The notes beneath the pieces were generated by a model, which saw nothing but the letters and a program-made list of their open reading frames with translations, was not told where the DNA came from and made no database searches. The position numbers and the translations under genes are program-made. Below are positions 14,864 through 22,687 of a stretch of DNA of 22,974 bases, piece after piece. The stretch comes from Candidatus Bipolaricaulota bacterium (GTDB lineage Bacteria > Bipolaricaulota > Bipolaricaulia > UBA7950 > UBA9294): positions 1 through 22,974 of the forward strand of contig JAUWOJ010000011.1 of NCBI GenBank assembly GCA_030612175.1, written 5' to 3'. Within the stretch, counting starts at the first letter, position 1. Each line of letters opens with the position of its first letter.

Positions 14864-15712
14864 CTAGGCAATGCTGAAAATCCGACCTGGTGGAACGAGG
14901 ATTACCTTAAATTCTAGCTCAGAGTAACGTCCACTTGCTTCTGCGATCTCTCTTGCTTTTTCCTTGTATCGACTGGATATATGAAAGCAGATTAGCTCCT
15001 TTTCCACACATGCTGCTCTCGCTGTAGCGATAGCCTCAGCCAGCGTAGCGTGTTTGTATGCTTTCCGATCCTGTTCATCAAGGAAGGTGGTATCGTGGCA
15101 AAGGATCTCAGTATTCTGTATGTAAGCAGGTTTTATCGCCACTGAGTCCCCGCCGTAAGAAAACAGACGTTGATGGTAAGTTTCTGTAATTCCTTGTTTA
15201 CCTTCTTTTTGCACCAGCTTAACAATTTCCTCTTGTGAGAGACCAACAAGATTTCGCTTTAAGCGATGACGGACCTCTACAATGTTGTAACCAAGAGAGA
15301 CCTCGTTATGCACATGTACTGTGGGAAAAGTCTCGACATACCGTGGCAACTGTCCTAAAAGAAGTTCCACCGTATCCCCCGCGGTAAGCGGAACCCACTC
15401 CAGGATGTAGTTTAGGTGCCGATTGGTTCGCGCCAGGAAGGTGATCATCTCGGAGATGAGAGAGTTCCCTTTTGGGTAGTAAATTGTGAGTTTCTTTTCC
15501 TTGTCTCCCATTGCATTATTGCGTATGTTGACAATGGAAAGTAGCCCAGCAGTATGGTCGGCATGCCCGTGGGACAGAAAGATCCGTTTGATGGCAAATG
15601 TCTTGTTGCCTAGTATGGAGCTTGCTCCCTCGCCCGCGTCAAACAAAATGCGATCAGCGCTGTAGTAAAGCCAAGTTGAGTAAAGAGCCTTCGAATAGGT
15701 TAGAATTCTCAT
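14864..15712 (-). CDS. Metallo-beta-lactamase-fold protein, RNase Z-like
   Basis: A 282-residue protein with the zinc motif SHGHADH (47-53: His48, His50, Asp52, His53) after FDAGEG, and later motifs CHDTTFLDEQDR, HATLAEA and CFHISSRY that match the C-terminal half of tRNase Z proteins. tRNase Z removes the 3' trailer from pre-tRNA. The flexible arm of canonical RNase Z is not obvious, so another MBL hydrolase role is possible. The start: an in-frame GTG at 15751 lies upstream, but a perfect TATAAT falls between it and the ATG at 15712, which favours the ATG. No good SD is visible before that ATG. It is divergent from serS. Confidence 0.75.
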   Translation of the reverse strand: MRILTYSKALYSTWLYYSADRILFDAGEGASSILGNKTFAIKRIFLSHGHADHTAGLLSIVNIRNNAMGDKEKKLTIYYPKGNSLISEMITFLARTNRHLNYILEWVPLTAGDTVELLLGQLPRYVETFPTVHVHNEVSLGYNIVEVRHRLKRNLVGLSQEEIVKLVQKEGKQGITETYHQRLFSYGGDSVAIKPAYIQNTEILCHDTTFLDEQDRKAYKHATLAEAIATARAACVEKELICFHISSRYKEKAREIAEASGRYSELEFKVILVPPGRIFSIA

Positions 15713-15722
15713 TGTTACAATG

Positions 15723-15751
15723 ATTATAGCTTTCTTATTGGCGCAGTTCAC
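15723..15751 (-). promoter_or_regulatory. Promoter of the RNase Z-like gene
   Basis: The minus strand has TATAAT (15723-15728), a 17-bp spacer and a weak GTGAAC (15746-15751) as -35. Only 10 nt separate the -10 from the ATG at 15712, and no SD is seen, so the mRNA may be leaderless. Confidence 0.45.
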
Positions 15752-15752
15752 G

Positions 15753-15781
15753 TTGCCAGCGGGGTTTTCTTTTCATAGAAT
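15753..15781 (+). promoter_or_regulatory. Promoter of serS
   Basis: TTGCCA (15753-15758), exactly 17 bp, then TAGAAT (15776-15781). The start near 15788 leaves a short leader with GGGGG before the ATG at 15804. It is back-to-back with the promoter of the divergent RNase Z-like gene. Confidence 0.6.
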
Positions 15782-15803
15782 TATGGTCATGGGGGCAAGA
15801 TAG

Positions 15804-17063
15804 ATGCTTGATATTCATAGGCTGCGTGAAGATCCAGTGGGGATTGAACAACGGCTCAAGACAAGGGATTCATCAATTGAGCTTGAAGGAATTCTCACGC
15901 TCGATCAAGAACGCCTTTCTCTGATTCACAGCGTTGAACAGCTAAAAGCAGAGAGAAACCGCGGGGCTCAGGAGGTAGGCCGATGCAGGAAGGCAGGAGA
16001 GGATGCCTCTGAATTGACCGCTTCGCTCTCCGAGGTATCCAATAGAATAGCAGAAATTGATTCTGAGCTAAGAAGGATCTTATCTAGTATCGATCACTTT
16101 ATGTCGTTGCTGCCAAACGTGCCACATCCTACAGTGCCAATAGGGGTTAAGGGAAACAAGATTACGTTACGTAGTTTTGGGAAACAGTCACAATTTGATT
16201 TCAGGGTCAAGGATCACGTTGCAATTGGTGAGGAGAAGGAGATCCTTGATTTTCGCCGCGCGGCAATGATTGCCGGGACACGATTTCCCATGTACACCGG
16301 CCTAGGGGCGCGCCTAGAGATGGCTCTTGTCCAGTTCATGTTCACCCATCACGCAGAGAATGGATACACGCCAATTATTCCGCCGTTCCTCGCAAATTCA
16401 GAGAGCTTGTATGTTTCTTCGCAGCTTCCGAAATTTGCTGATGACATCTATCATTGCGAGAAAGACAATCTTTACTTGAATCCAACCGCAGAAAGCCTGC
16501 TCGCAAACCTGCATAGGGGGGAAATCTTTGATGAACACGAGCTACCGAAAAAATACGTTGCTTATACCACGTGTTTCCGTCGTGAAGCTGGGACTTATGG
16601 GAGAGATGAGCGAGGCCTCATTCGGATACATCAGTTTAATAAAATAGAGATGTTTAAATTTGCTACGCCGGAGCAATCCTACGTCGAGCTTGATCAATTG
16701 GTAGTTGATGCCGAAGAAATACTGCGGGAACTTGGAATTCACTACCGTGTCGCACTGCTTGCCACTCAGGATTTGGCGCAACAATCGAGTAAGACAATCG
16801 ACATAGAAGTCTATCTACCAGCCCAGGAGCGTTACTATGAAGTCTCTTCGTGCAGCAATTGTGAGGACTTTCAGGCTCGTCGTGGGAATACACGTTATCG
16901 CCCAGGCGCAGGGAAGAAGCCACGGTACGTACACACGTTAAACGGATCTGGTGTTGCTACACCCCGATTGATGGCGGCAATACTTGAAAACAACCAAATG
17001 CCCGATGGCAGGATACATATTCCAGAGGTATTGCAGGAAATGGTAGGAGAGGAAGTTATATGA
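15804..17063 (+). CDS. serS: Seryl-tRNA synthetase
   Basis: Charges tRNA-Ser (and tRNA-Sec if present) with serine. At 419 residues it is a normal bacterial length. Residues about 1-105 form the long coiled-coil tRNA-binding arm, rich in charged heptads. The class II catalytic domain follows: LNPTAESLL (225-233) at the serine pocket; motif 2 FRREAGTYGRDERGLIRIHQ (258-277); SSCSNCEDFQARR (348-360); and motif 3 LNGSGVATPRLMAAILENNQ (379-398). No domain is missing. Its TGA overlaps the ATG of the next gene (ATGA at 17060-17063), so the ABC exporter genes are translationally coupled to it. Confidence 0.97.
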   Translation: MLDIHRLREDPVGIEQRLKTRDSSIELEGILTLDQERLSLIHSVEQLKAERNRGAQEVGRCRKAGEDASELTASLSEVSNRIAEIDSELRRILSSIDHFMSLLPNVPHPTVPIGVKGNKITLRSFGKQSQFDFRVKDHVAIGEEKEILDFRRAAMIAGTRFPMYTGLGARLEMALVQFMFTHHAENGYTPIIPPFLANSESLYVSSQLPKFADDIYHCEKDNLYLNPTAESLLANLHRGEIFDEHELPKKYVAYTTCFRREAGTYGRDERGLIRIHQFNKIEMFKFATPEQSYVELDQLVVDAEEILRELGIHYRVALLATQDLAQQSSKTIDIEVYLPAQERYYEVSSCSNCEDFQARRGNTRYRPGAGKKPRYVHTLNGSGVATPRLMAAILENNQMPDGRIHIPEVLQEMVGEEVI

Positions 17064-17812
17064 GTGAAGCGATGGTTGAGGTACGCAATCTCGCGAAGGT
17101 TTTCAAGACACGAAAGGGCGAACTACGAGCTGTTGATGACCTGTCATTTACCTGCTACGGTGGTGAGATTTTCGGTCTTCTTGGGCCAAATGGCGCTGGG
17201 AAGACGACTACTTTGCGAATGCTTGCTACTATTCTTACTCCAAGTTCAGGGAGTGCAATGGTCGCTGGATTCGATACGAAAGCTTCACCGGATAGGGTGC
17301 GAGAGCGGATTGGGTTTCTTGCCACCGAGACAGGACTATATGATCGCTTCACGGCTCAGGAGACTTTGCGCTTCTTTGGGCGTATCAATCGATTGACAGA
17401 GGCTGAAATCGAAGAGCGTATCGAGAGAATACTTGACATGTTAGGGCTAACAGCTCTTGCTGGTCGACGTGTGGGAACCTTCTCAACCGGTGAGAAACAG
17501 AAGTTATCTCTTGCTCGCAGCATTATTCACAATCCTCCAGTACTTATCTTTGATGAGCCAACATTTGGCCTGGATATAATGGCTGCACGAGCAGTGATTG
17601 AGGCAATTCAACTCTTTCGAGAACAAGGGCACACGATCATTCTTTCCACTCACATCATGCAAGTGGCAGAGAAGCTGTGTAACCGGATTGGTATACTCTA
17701 TCATGGTCGACTGCACGCTCTAGGAACACTTGGTGCGCTGCGAAGTCGCTTCGGCAAGGAGGATTTGGAAGATATCTTCTTCGCCGCGGTGGGAGGAGAA
17801 GCAACCTGCTGA
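17060..17812 (+). CDS. ABC transporter ATP-binding protein, NatA-like
   Basis: A 250-residue ATPase subunit. Walker A GPNGAGKTT (42-50), signature FSTGEKQKLS (141-150), Walker B VLIFDEP (161-167), D-loop, and switch His198 in STHIM are all present. The Q-loop region reads IGFLATETGLYDR, as in NatA-type exporters that lack a standard glutamine there. It powers the permease encoded next (NatB-like), probably for Na+ or another small-substrate efflux. It starts inside the serS stop codon. Confidence 0.9.
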   Translation: MSEAMVEVRNLAKVFKTRKGELRAVDDLSFTCYGGEIFGLLGPNGAGKTTTLRMLATILTPSSGSAMVAGFDTKASPDRVRERIGFLATETGLYDRFTAQETLRFFGRINRLTEAEIEERIERILDMLGLTALAGRRVGTFSTGEKQKLSLARSIIHNPPVLIFDEPTFGLDIMAARAVIEAIQLFREQGHTIILSTHIMQVAEKLCNRIGILYHGRLHALGTLGALRSRFGKEDLEDIFFAAVGGEATC

Positions 17813-17881
17813 TCCTTTTATCCTTTGTTGTGGGCGGTATCGTTTCAGAGAGAGAAGTTGTGGGAGGTGAATGGGCAACGT

Positions 17882-19075
17882 ATGTGGAGTAATGTTCGTC
17901 TTCTCTTTACTAAGGAGTTAATCGGAGCCCTTCGTGATCGTAGGACGATGATCCTCACTATCTTTTTTCCCCTCTTTTTCTACCCGTTGATCTTGGCGGT
18001 AATTGGACATTTCACCACAGTGGAACAAACAAGAGTTGAGGAAATGATTCCAAGGGTAATCGTCGTTGACCACGCGCAGGATGTGGGATTTCTTTCCTAT
18101 CTCCAGCTAAACGCAACCCTCACTTCACTGTTTTACGACAACACAGAAGCGGGGCTCGCCGACGTTAAGTTGGGAGTTGCCGAAGCGATGATGCTGCTAG
18201 AGAAAGAAACTAGTAAGCCGGAAAGCAGTCTGGATGTTACGCTCTACTACGACCAAACTACCCAGGTGGGAACAGTGGCAAGCGCTAGAGTAAGTGCGTT
18301 TCTTGAGGACTACCTAAGAGAGGTCATACGCGGCAAGCTTGATGCCTTGGGTGTTGATTATGATGAACTATCTCCTCCGCTAACTGTACGTGTGGAAGAT
18401 ATTGCCACTAGTGAGTCCATCGGAAAAATGATAATAAGCCGCCTCTTGCCTTATTTCATGGTTCTAGCCATTTTAACAGGCGCTATGGGGCTTGGAGCAG
18501 ACATCACTGCTGGAGAAAAGGAACGTGGGACAATCGCTACTCTTCTTGTTAGCCAGCTCTCACGTACTGAGATTGTTCTTGGCAAGTTCCTTACCGTTCT
18601 TACGGTTTCGCTTGTCTCGTCGCTGCTGTCGGCAGTTGGTCTTCTCGTTGGAATACGCTTTTTCGGTGGAGGACTTGCACCGACCGGAGCAACCGCGACC
18701 TTTTCCCTAGGGGCAGATGCTTTTGGTTGGATGATCGTCGTGCTTGTACCGCTTGCCGTCATCCTTGCTGCGTTGGTTGTGATTGTGGGTAGTTTTGCCC
18801 GCAGTCAAAAAGAGGCAAGCACTTATCTAATGCCAATTTACATGATCATTGTGCTTGTGGGACTGGTATCAATGACAGGAGGAGTATCTTTTCTTGGCGC
18901 CCGCTTTCTTATTCCAGTTGCAAATACGCTCTACGCCCTGCAAGAGATTATCGTTGGAACGCTAGAGATTCGTCATCTGATCTATACTTTCGTCGCAAAT
19001 ACGTTTTGCGGAGCGGTACTCATTGCTGCTTCAATCAGGTTGTTCAAGCGTGAAGCAGTTCTCTTTCGTAGCTAG
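17882..19075 (+). CDS. ABC-2 permease, NatB-like
   Basis: A 397-residue inner-membrane permease. One N-terminal helix (MILTIFFPLFFYPLILAVIG) is followed by a ~150-residue external domain and a C-terminal block of about five helices. The coupling segment ADITAGEKERGTIATLLVSQ is typical of ABC-2 and NatB proteins. The ATG at 17882 lies 14 nt after a strong GGGAGGTGA; an upstream TTG at 17825 and a GTG at 17867 are in frame, but the sequence before the ATG does not look like part of the family. With the NatA-like ATPase it forms an exporter; Na+ extrusion is the family precedent, not shown here. Confidence 0.88.
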   Translation: MWSNVRLLFTKELIGALRDRRTMILTIFFPLFFYPLILAVIGHFTTVEQTRVEEMIPRVIVVDHAQDVGFLSYLQLNATLTSLFYDNTEAGLADVKLGVAEAMMLLEKETSKPESSLDVTLYYDQTTQVGTVASARVSAFLEDYLREVIRGKLDALGVDYDELSPPLTVRVEDIATSESIGKMIISRLLPYFMVLAILTGAMGLGADITAGEKERGTIATLLVSQLSRTEIVLGKFLTVLTVSLVSSLLSAVGLLVGIRFFGGGLAPTGATATFSLGADAFGWMIVVLVPLAVILAALVVIVGSFARSQKEASTYLMPIYMIIVLVGLVSMTGGVSFLGARFLIPVANTLYALQEIIVGTLEIRHLIYTFVANTFCGAVLIAASIRLFKREAVLFRS

Positions 19076-19106
19076 TCTTGTTCCAGGATTCTTCCACCGT
19101 GTCTTT

Positions 19107-19574
19107 CTATGCTCGTTGCCCTCGACTGTACTGCTTCAGTGCTTCCTGTGTACGGCGATCTTCATCCTCTTCTTTCAGTTTGCGGCGTTTGTCATAGTTT
19201 TTACGTCCCTTGGCTAAACCAAGCTCTACTTTGGCGTAGCCATGTCGAAAGTAGATACGCAAGGCAATCAAGGTGTATCCGCGTTCCTGTACCTTGGTCG
19301 CTAGACGCACGATTTCGCGATGATGCAATAAGAGGCGTCGTTCACGGTTAGGTTCAACATTGTGGGTTGTCCCTTCTTTATAGGACGAAATGTGTACATT
19401 GCGCAATACGGCCTCTCCATCTTTGATCAACGCATACCCGTCCTTAAGCGAACACCCACCGGCCCGTAGACTCTTGACTTCTGTTCCGGTAAGAACTATA
19501 CCTGCTTCATAGGTCTCTTGAATGTCGTAATCGTGGCGCGCTTTACGATTAGTCGCTACAACCTTCTTAGCCAT
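19107..19574 (-). CDS. smpB: SsrA-binding protein SmpB
   Basis: A 155-residue trans-translation factor that binds tmRNA and brings it to stalled ribosomes. Seen: ATNRKARHDYDIQETYEAGIVL (8-28), GTEVKSLRAG (30-39), ISSYKEGTTHNVEPNRERRLLLHH (62-85), and the basic C-terminal tail GRKNYDKRRKLKEEDEDRR, which enters the decoding site. All family landmarks and the normal length are present. The ATG at 19574 starts the conserved MAKK; the frame is open further upstream but without family sequence. No SD is visible. No tmRNA gene was recognised in the flanking 500 bp. It converges on the NatB-like gene with a 31-bp gap. Confidence 0.96.
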   Translation of the reverse strand: MAKKVVATNRKARHDYDIQETYEAGIVLTGTEVKSLRAGGCSLKDGYALIKDGEAVLRNVHISSYKEGTTHNVEPNRERRLLLHHREIVRLATKVQERGYTLIALRIYFRHGYAKVELGLAKGRKNYDKRRKLKEEDEDRRTQEALKQYSRGQRA

Positions 19575-19640
19575 GATAAGAAGGCTACTGTATGGAGAGA
19601 TGTTGCGCAAGCGCATCTTCTCCGCGGCTAGGACAGGGCG

Positions 19641-19969
19641 ATGAGGGTTCATGTTGGGACAGGACATGCATTCAAAGAAGAAGCCTGGTCATCAGCGTTT
19701 GCCGAGACATTCCCCGGGGACTACGTACTAGTAGATTCAATACCGGTTGACGCGAATGCACCTTCACAGACTTTTCCAAGGAGATTCTACGCGGAGCGAT
19801 CAACCGCACACACGGTGCTCTTAGTAATGACGACTTCGGTGTGGAAATCGAGGCGGGACTGGTGCACTTCCCAGGCCCTGAGCACCATTTTGGCGTTCCC
19901 TTCTCGCGATACTTGGTTGTGAGACAAGCTGTGTTGCCATGCTGTCGAGTCGCTAGCTGGGTTCTCTAA
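19641..19969 (+). pseudogene. Frameshifted and truncated DUF84/YjjX-type non-canonical NTP phosphatase
   Basis: Frame 1 from the ATG at 19641 gives MRVHVGTGHAFKEEAWSSAF...DANAPSQTF, like the N-terminus of DUF84/YjjX proteins (inosine/xanthosine triphosphatases). At the TTTT run (19772-19775) the family sequence moves to another frame: FSKEILRGAINRTHGALSND, then DFGVEIEAGLV, which matches the RGAINR and D-GVGIEGGL motifs. Adding one T to this run would restore one continuous frame. The restored frame still ends at TAA 19967-19969 after about 110 codons, well short of the roughly 170 of the family, and its last ~30 residues do not look like the family. So it carries one frameshift plus loss of the C-terminal third. 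It is divergent from smpB. If the missing T is a sequencing or assembly error, the truncation would remain. Confidence 0.65.
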
Positions 19970-19975
19970 CTTTCC

Positions 19976-20030
19976 GATTAACAACAAAAAGACTTTTCTC
20001 GCTACTATCCGGAAGTCTTTCGTGGTTAAC
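19976..20030. repeat. Imperfect ~18-bp inverted repeat
   Basis: GATTAACAACAAAAAGACTT (19976-19995) pairs imperfectly with AAGTCTTTCGTGGTTAAC (20013-20030). The inner 8 bp (AAAGACTT/AAGTCTTT) are perfect, with a 17-nt loop. It lies just after the pseudogene and could be its old terminator or an element end. Confidence 0.5.
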
Positions 20031-20044
20031 TAATGTGAACGCGA

Positions 20045-20095
20045 CGGAAGTAAGTATCATCGGGTTTGACACAATACTTCCGCCGCTGTTGTCAA
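20045..20095. repeat. Two overlapping, mutually exclusive dyads
   Basis: CGGAAGTA (20045-20052) pairs perfectly with TACTTCCG (20075-20082). Overlapping it, TTGACA (20066-20071) pairs with TGTCAA (20090-20095). The two stems cannot form together. This is the layout of an RNA switch, but it may be chance. Confidence 0.4.
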
Positions 20096-20157
20096 GGAGG
20101 CACAACCCCAACAACCCTCTTTTGTTAGGGCTAGTACTCCCACTTTTTCCATCACCC

Positions 20158-20264
20158 GGTAGTCTTGACGCGTGGCCAAGGTAAACTCAACCATAGATTA
20201 TTGGAAATCATCCATGATGATAGAACAAGAGCTTCCCTCACCCAATAGTGAAACCAAGACTACC
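20158..20264. repeat. Perfect 10-bp inverted repeat enclosing ~87 bp
   Basis: GGTAGTCTTG (20158-20167) and CAAGACTACC (20255-20264) are exact reverse complements. The spacing suits terminal repeats of a tiny non-autonomous element or a long hairpin. No flanking target duplication was noticed. Confidence 0.45.
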
Positions 20265-20421
20265 TATAAGTGGCCCAAATGTCCGTAAAATACGTGGGAG
20301 TCTGCCTTCTAGGTGAGAGTTGATTCTGGATTGTGTCCAAAGAGAGCCGTGCACTGTCGATTCTCCATGAGATTGGCTCACCCCTTAGCTTTGCGGCTAG
20401 ACGGACAGCAGTACCTGATGC

Positions 20422-21675
20422 TCAGAAATCCCAATCTGGATTGGGATCGGGAAGAGAAATGACTCGGTCGAGGTCGCGAAGAAGACTCGGAGGTCCGACG
20501 ATATCATCTGTGAACGCTAATCCTATTGCCGGCCGCACTCCTAACCACAAACGAGAAAAAGCATTTACCGATGCCTGTAGGGTTGGCAAGTGCTTATCCT
20601 TGCCTGGATAAGCCTGTGATTCTTCACCCAGCGTGATCACATATTTGCCAGCAATCCCATTCCATGGCGTGTCTTCGTCCAGGAATTGCTCGATAGGATC
20701 AGCAAGCACAAGATTGAATTGCAGTTCTTTTCCCTTCAAATGCGTCTGTTTCAAACACTCGGTCAAGTGGCAGATTCTAAGTTGCCAATACGCGGCGGCA
20801 TGTAACTGGTTCTCATACTTAGAATCTTTAGTCACCTGGCGGTTCTTGAATGGTTGATGAAGCAGGTCTTGCAGCTGAATGCCTTGTGGTTCTCGGATCT
20901 TCACCAATCGAATCTGATCTCCTAGGCTCTTGATCAAGGCAAGCAGCTCGATGAACTGTTCCCGGGTTTCATAACACATCCATGAAATGTTGTATGGTCC
21001 GTGTTCTACATCCTTTGTCCAACACCAGATGTGATGCGCCAACTCGCCATGTGGCCCATCGTGATAGCCAAGGCCAAACCCATTGCTCCCGCAGAACATC
21101 TCTAAAAGAGTGTTCTCCGGAGCGGTCAGATTGCATGCACCATGACCACGGTGGCGGGCAAGACGCGATGCGTGAACCATCTTCCAGTCGTCAGTAGTAA
21201 GTCGGTCTGGCATACGTGGGATTAGACTCACTTTCAGTTGTGCTGGATCAAAGGAGTACCAGTGATCGTAACCTCCTGTTCCAAAACCCAGTTGGTTATA
21301 GTAACCTTGTTCAAACATTCCCAGCCCACATGCAAGTGCCCCTTGAGCAGCTTCGTGGGCCACTACATGAGCTGTCAATCGGCTTGCTAATCCGCGTTTG
21401 CGAGCAACCCTGCTCGTTACTACTGCGGCAAGCGCGGAGAACGGGAGCTCCTGCTCAAGGTAACGAATTGTCCCTGGCATGCTCACCGCCAGGCATTCAG
21501 GCTTGCCGTTTACCTCCGCTACTGTGGTGTGCCCAGCGGTCAAGAACAGGCCCAACGCGTCTTCTTCTCTTTTTTCCTTGGTTAACCAGCCAATCTCGCG
21601 CCAGATTTGCCGGATAGCGTCCTTGTCCTGATCATGATTATATGCACGAAACTTCATCGTCGATTTGGTTATCAT
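20422..21675 (-). CDS. Eis-like GNAT N-acetyltransferase
   Basis: A 417-residue protein with the Eis layout: two GNAT-type domains followed by an SCP2-like domain and a C-terminal aromatic carboxylate (ends PDWDF). The acetyl-CoA loop reads VTSRVARKRGLASRL (86-100), and YYNQLGFGTG (125-134) aligns with the catalytic-tyrosine region of Eis. Eis enzymes acetylate amines on aminoglycosides, peptides or polyamines; the natural substrate here is unknown. Start: the ATG at 21675 has AGAAAGGA just before it; the ATG at 21657 also fits the fold but lacks an SD. It follows the FabG-like gene by ~40 bp and is probably cotranscribed. Its last codons form a 9-bp inverted repeat (20428-20447), a possible hairpin. 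Confidence 0.8.
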   Translation of the reverse strand: MITKSTMKFRAYNHDQDKDAIRQIWREIGWLTKEKREEDALGLFLTAGHTTVAEVNGKPECLAVSMPGTIRYLEQELPFSALAAVVTSRVARKRGLASRLTAHVVAHEAAQGALACGLGMFEQGYYNQLGFGTGGYDHWYSFDPAQLKVSLIPRMPDRLTTDDWKMVHASRLARHRGHGACNLTAPENTLLEMFCGSNGFGLGYHDGPHGELAHHIWCWTKDVEHGPYNISWMCYETREQFIELLALIKSLGDQIRLVKIREPQGIQLQDLLHQPFKNRQVTKDSKYENQLHAAAYWQLRICHLTECLKQTHLKGKELQFNLVLADPIEQFLDEDTPWNGIAGKYVITLGEESQAYPGKDKHLPTLQASVNAFSRLWLGVRPAIGLAFTDDIVGPPSLLRDLDRVISLPDPNPDWDF

Positions 21676-21716
21676 TGGTCCTTTCTGGGTGGTGTGAAGA
21701 CACAAGATCTGGTCAC

Positions 21717-22469
21717 TTACTGCATATAGATTCCGCCATTGGCGTTGACCGTTTCGCCGGTGATGTAACCGGCCTGTTGTGAAGCGAGAAAGGCGACAAG
21801 GGCAGCGATTTCTTCTGGTTCAGCGAGTCGCTTCACTGGAATACTTGCACGAATGGCATCGCCTTTTGTTGCCAGCGCTTCAGCATTCATGTCTGTATTC
21901 GTATATCCCGGTGAGATGGCATTGACCGTGATGTTTGGTGCAAGCTCCAGTGCCAGCGACTTGGTGAGCCCGATTAGTCCGGATTTAGCAGCAGCGTAGT
22001 GGGCTCCATGACTGGAGCCAGTCATCGCTCGCAAGGAGCAGATGTTGATGATTCTTGCCCAGGGCTCCTTCTTCAGGTATGGAAGCGCCGCTTTTACTAC
22101 ATATACGGCTGCGGAGAGGTTGACTGCCACAGATCGGTCCCAGTCCTTGATAGTCATGTGGTCAATGGTGCAGTGTTGCGAGAAGCCAGCATTATTGACG
22201 ACGATTTGGATTCTGCCAAAGCGTTGTACTGTCTCTTCCACCATTCCTTTCACCTGCGTAAAGTCTGCAACATCCGCCTGAAAGGGAAACGCTCTTCCTC
22301 CAGCTGCGCGAATCTCGCGTGCCAGCTCTTCGGCTTGTCCAGTGTTGTTTAGGTAATTGATTGTTACCGCGTGGCCGGCTGCAGCTAGTCGCATGGCTGT
22401 TGCCGCGCCAATGCCGCGCGAACTCCCAGTAATAATCGCACAAGTTAATTGCTTTGAACCTTGCATCAT
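21717..22469 (-). CDS. Short-chain dehydrogenase/reductase, FabG-like
   Basis: A 250-residue classical SDR. TGSSRGIG (14-21) binds the cofactor; NNAG (92-95), Asn117, Ser145, Tyr158 and Lys162 complete the catalytic tetrad; PG-NTDM follows. The motifs fit 3-oxoacyl-ACP reductase (FabG) or another NAD(P)H-dependent ketoreductase. No other fatty-acid genes are next to it, so an accessory ketoreductase is as likely as housekeeping FabG. GAGGAG precedes the tandem ATGs at 22469/22466. It is the first gene of a two-gene unit with the Eis-like GNAT. Confidence 0.9.
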   Translation of the reverse strand: MMQGSKQLTCAIITGSSRGIGAATAMRLAAAGHAVTINYLNNTGQAEELAREIRAAGGRAFPFQADVADFTQVKGMVEETVQRFGRIQIVVNNAGFSQHCTIDHMTIKDWDRSVAVNLSAAVYVVKAALPYLKKEPWARIINICSLRAMTGSSHGAHYAAAKSGLIGLTKSLALELAPNITVNAISPGYTNTDMNAEALATKGDAIRASIPVKRLAEPEEIAALVAFLASQQAGYITGETVNANGGIYMQ

Positions 22470-22490
22470 AAATCAGGCTCCTCACACTCC

Positions 22491-22592
22491 AGGCAAGTTT
22501 TTCTCTCGCCCGTCCGTTTCACTCACTCAAGCCGCCAAGCTCGCAGAGAAAAGCAGAAATATGGGTTTTAAAAGCACAAACATCTTACCGCA
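22491..22592. repeat. Diverged direct repeat, copy 1
   Basis: The copy runs from AGGCAAGTTTTTCTC through TCTCGCCCGTCCGTTTCACT and TCGCAGAGAAAAGC to CATCTTACCGCA. Copy 2 lies about 200 bp to the right with small indels and roughly four-fifths identity by eye. It sits immediately upstream of the FabG-like gene, whose promoter must lie in or beyond it. Confidence 0.8.
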
Positions 22593-22687
22593 GTTAAGCA
22601 GTATTCTACCACGAAGGATACATACTTAGCACTTCTGTTTTTACTCTGTTGTGTGCTTTCCTTGGCGTTCTTTCCGTTCTTTGCGAG
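22593..22687. other. Spacer between repeat copies
   Basis: About 95 bp without an ORF. The right half is itself repeat-like, with CCTTGGCG and CTTTGCGAGAGG. No promoter for the minus-strand FabG-like gene could be fixed. Confidence 0.4.

Larger units (their letters stand above)
19970..20421. other. Noncoding region rich in inverted repeats
   Basis: About 450 bp without a supported ORF, tRNA or tmRNA on either strand. It holds at least three separate dyads (entries below) and small ones such as ATCATC-CAT-GATGAT near 20210. It may include decayed remains of the pseudogene's 3' part, a structured RNA, or a small mobile-element remnant; none can be shown by reading alone. Confidence 0.5.

Noticed and set aside
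14788..14871. 28-residue N-terminal extension of the aminotransferase
   Set aside because: It lacks an SD, overlaps the upstream gene, and the ATG at 14787 has GGGAGG at correct spacing.
19575..19667. 31-residue N-terminal extension of SmpB
   Set aside because: SmpB proteins begin near the MAKK motif; the upstream codons show no family sequence and overlap the divergent pseudogene.
19970..20421. tmRNA gene next to smpB
   Set aside because: No tRNA-like ends, no T-loop and no recognisable tag reading frame were found on either strand.
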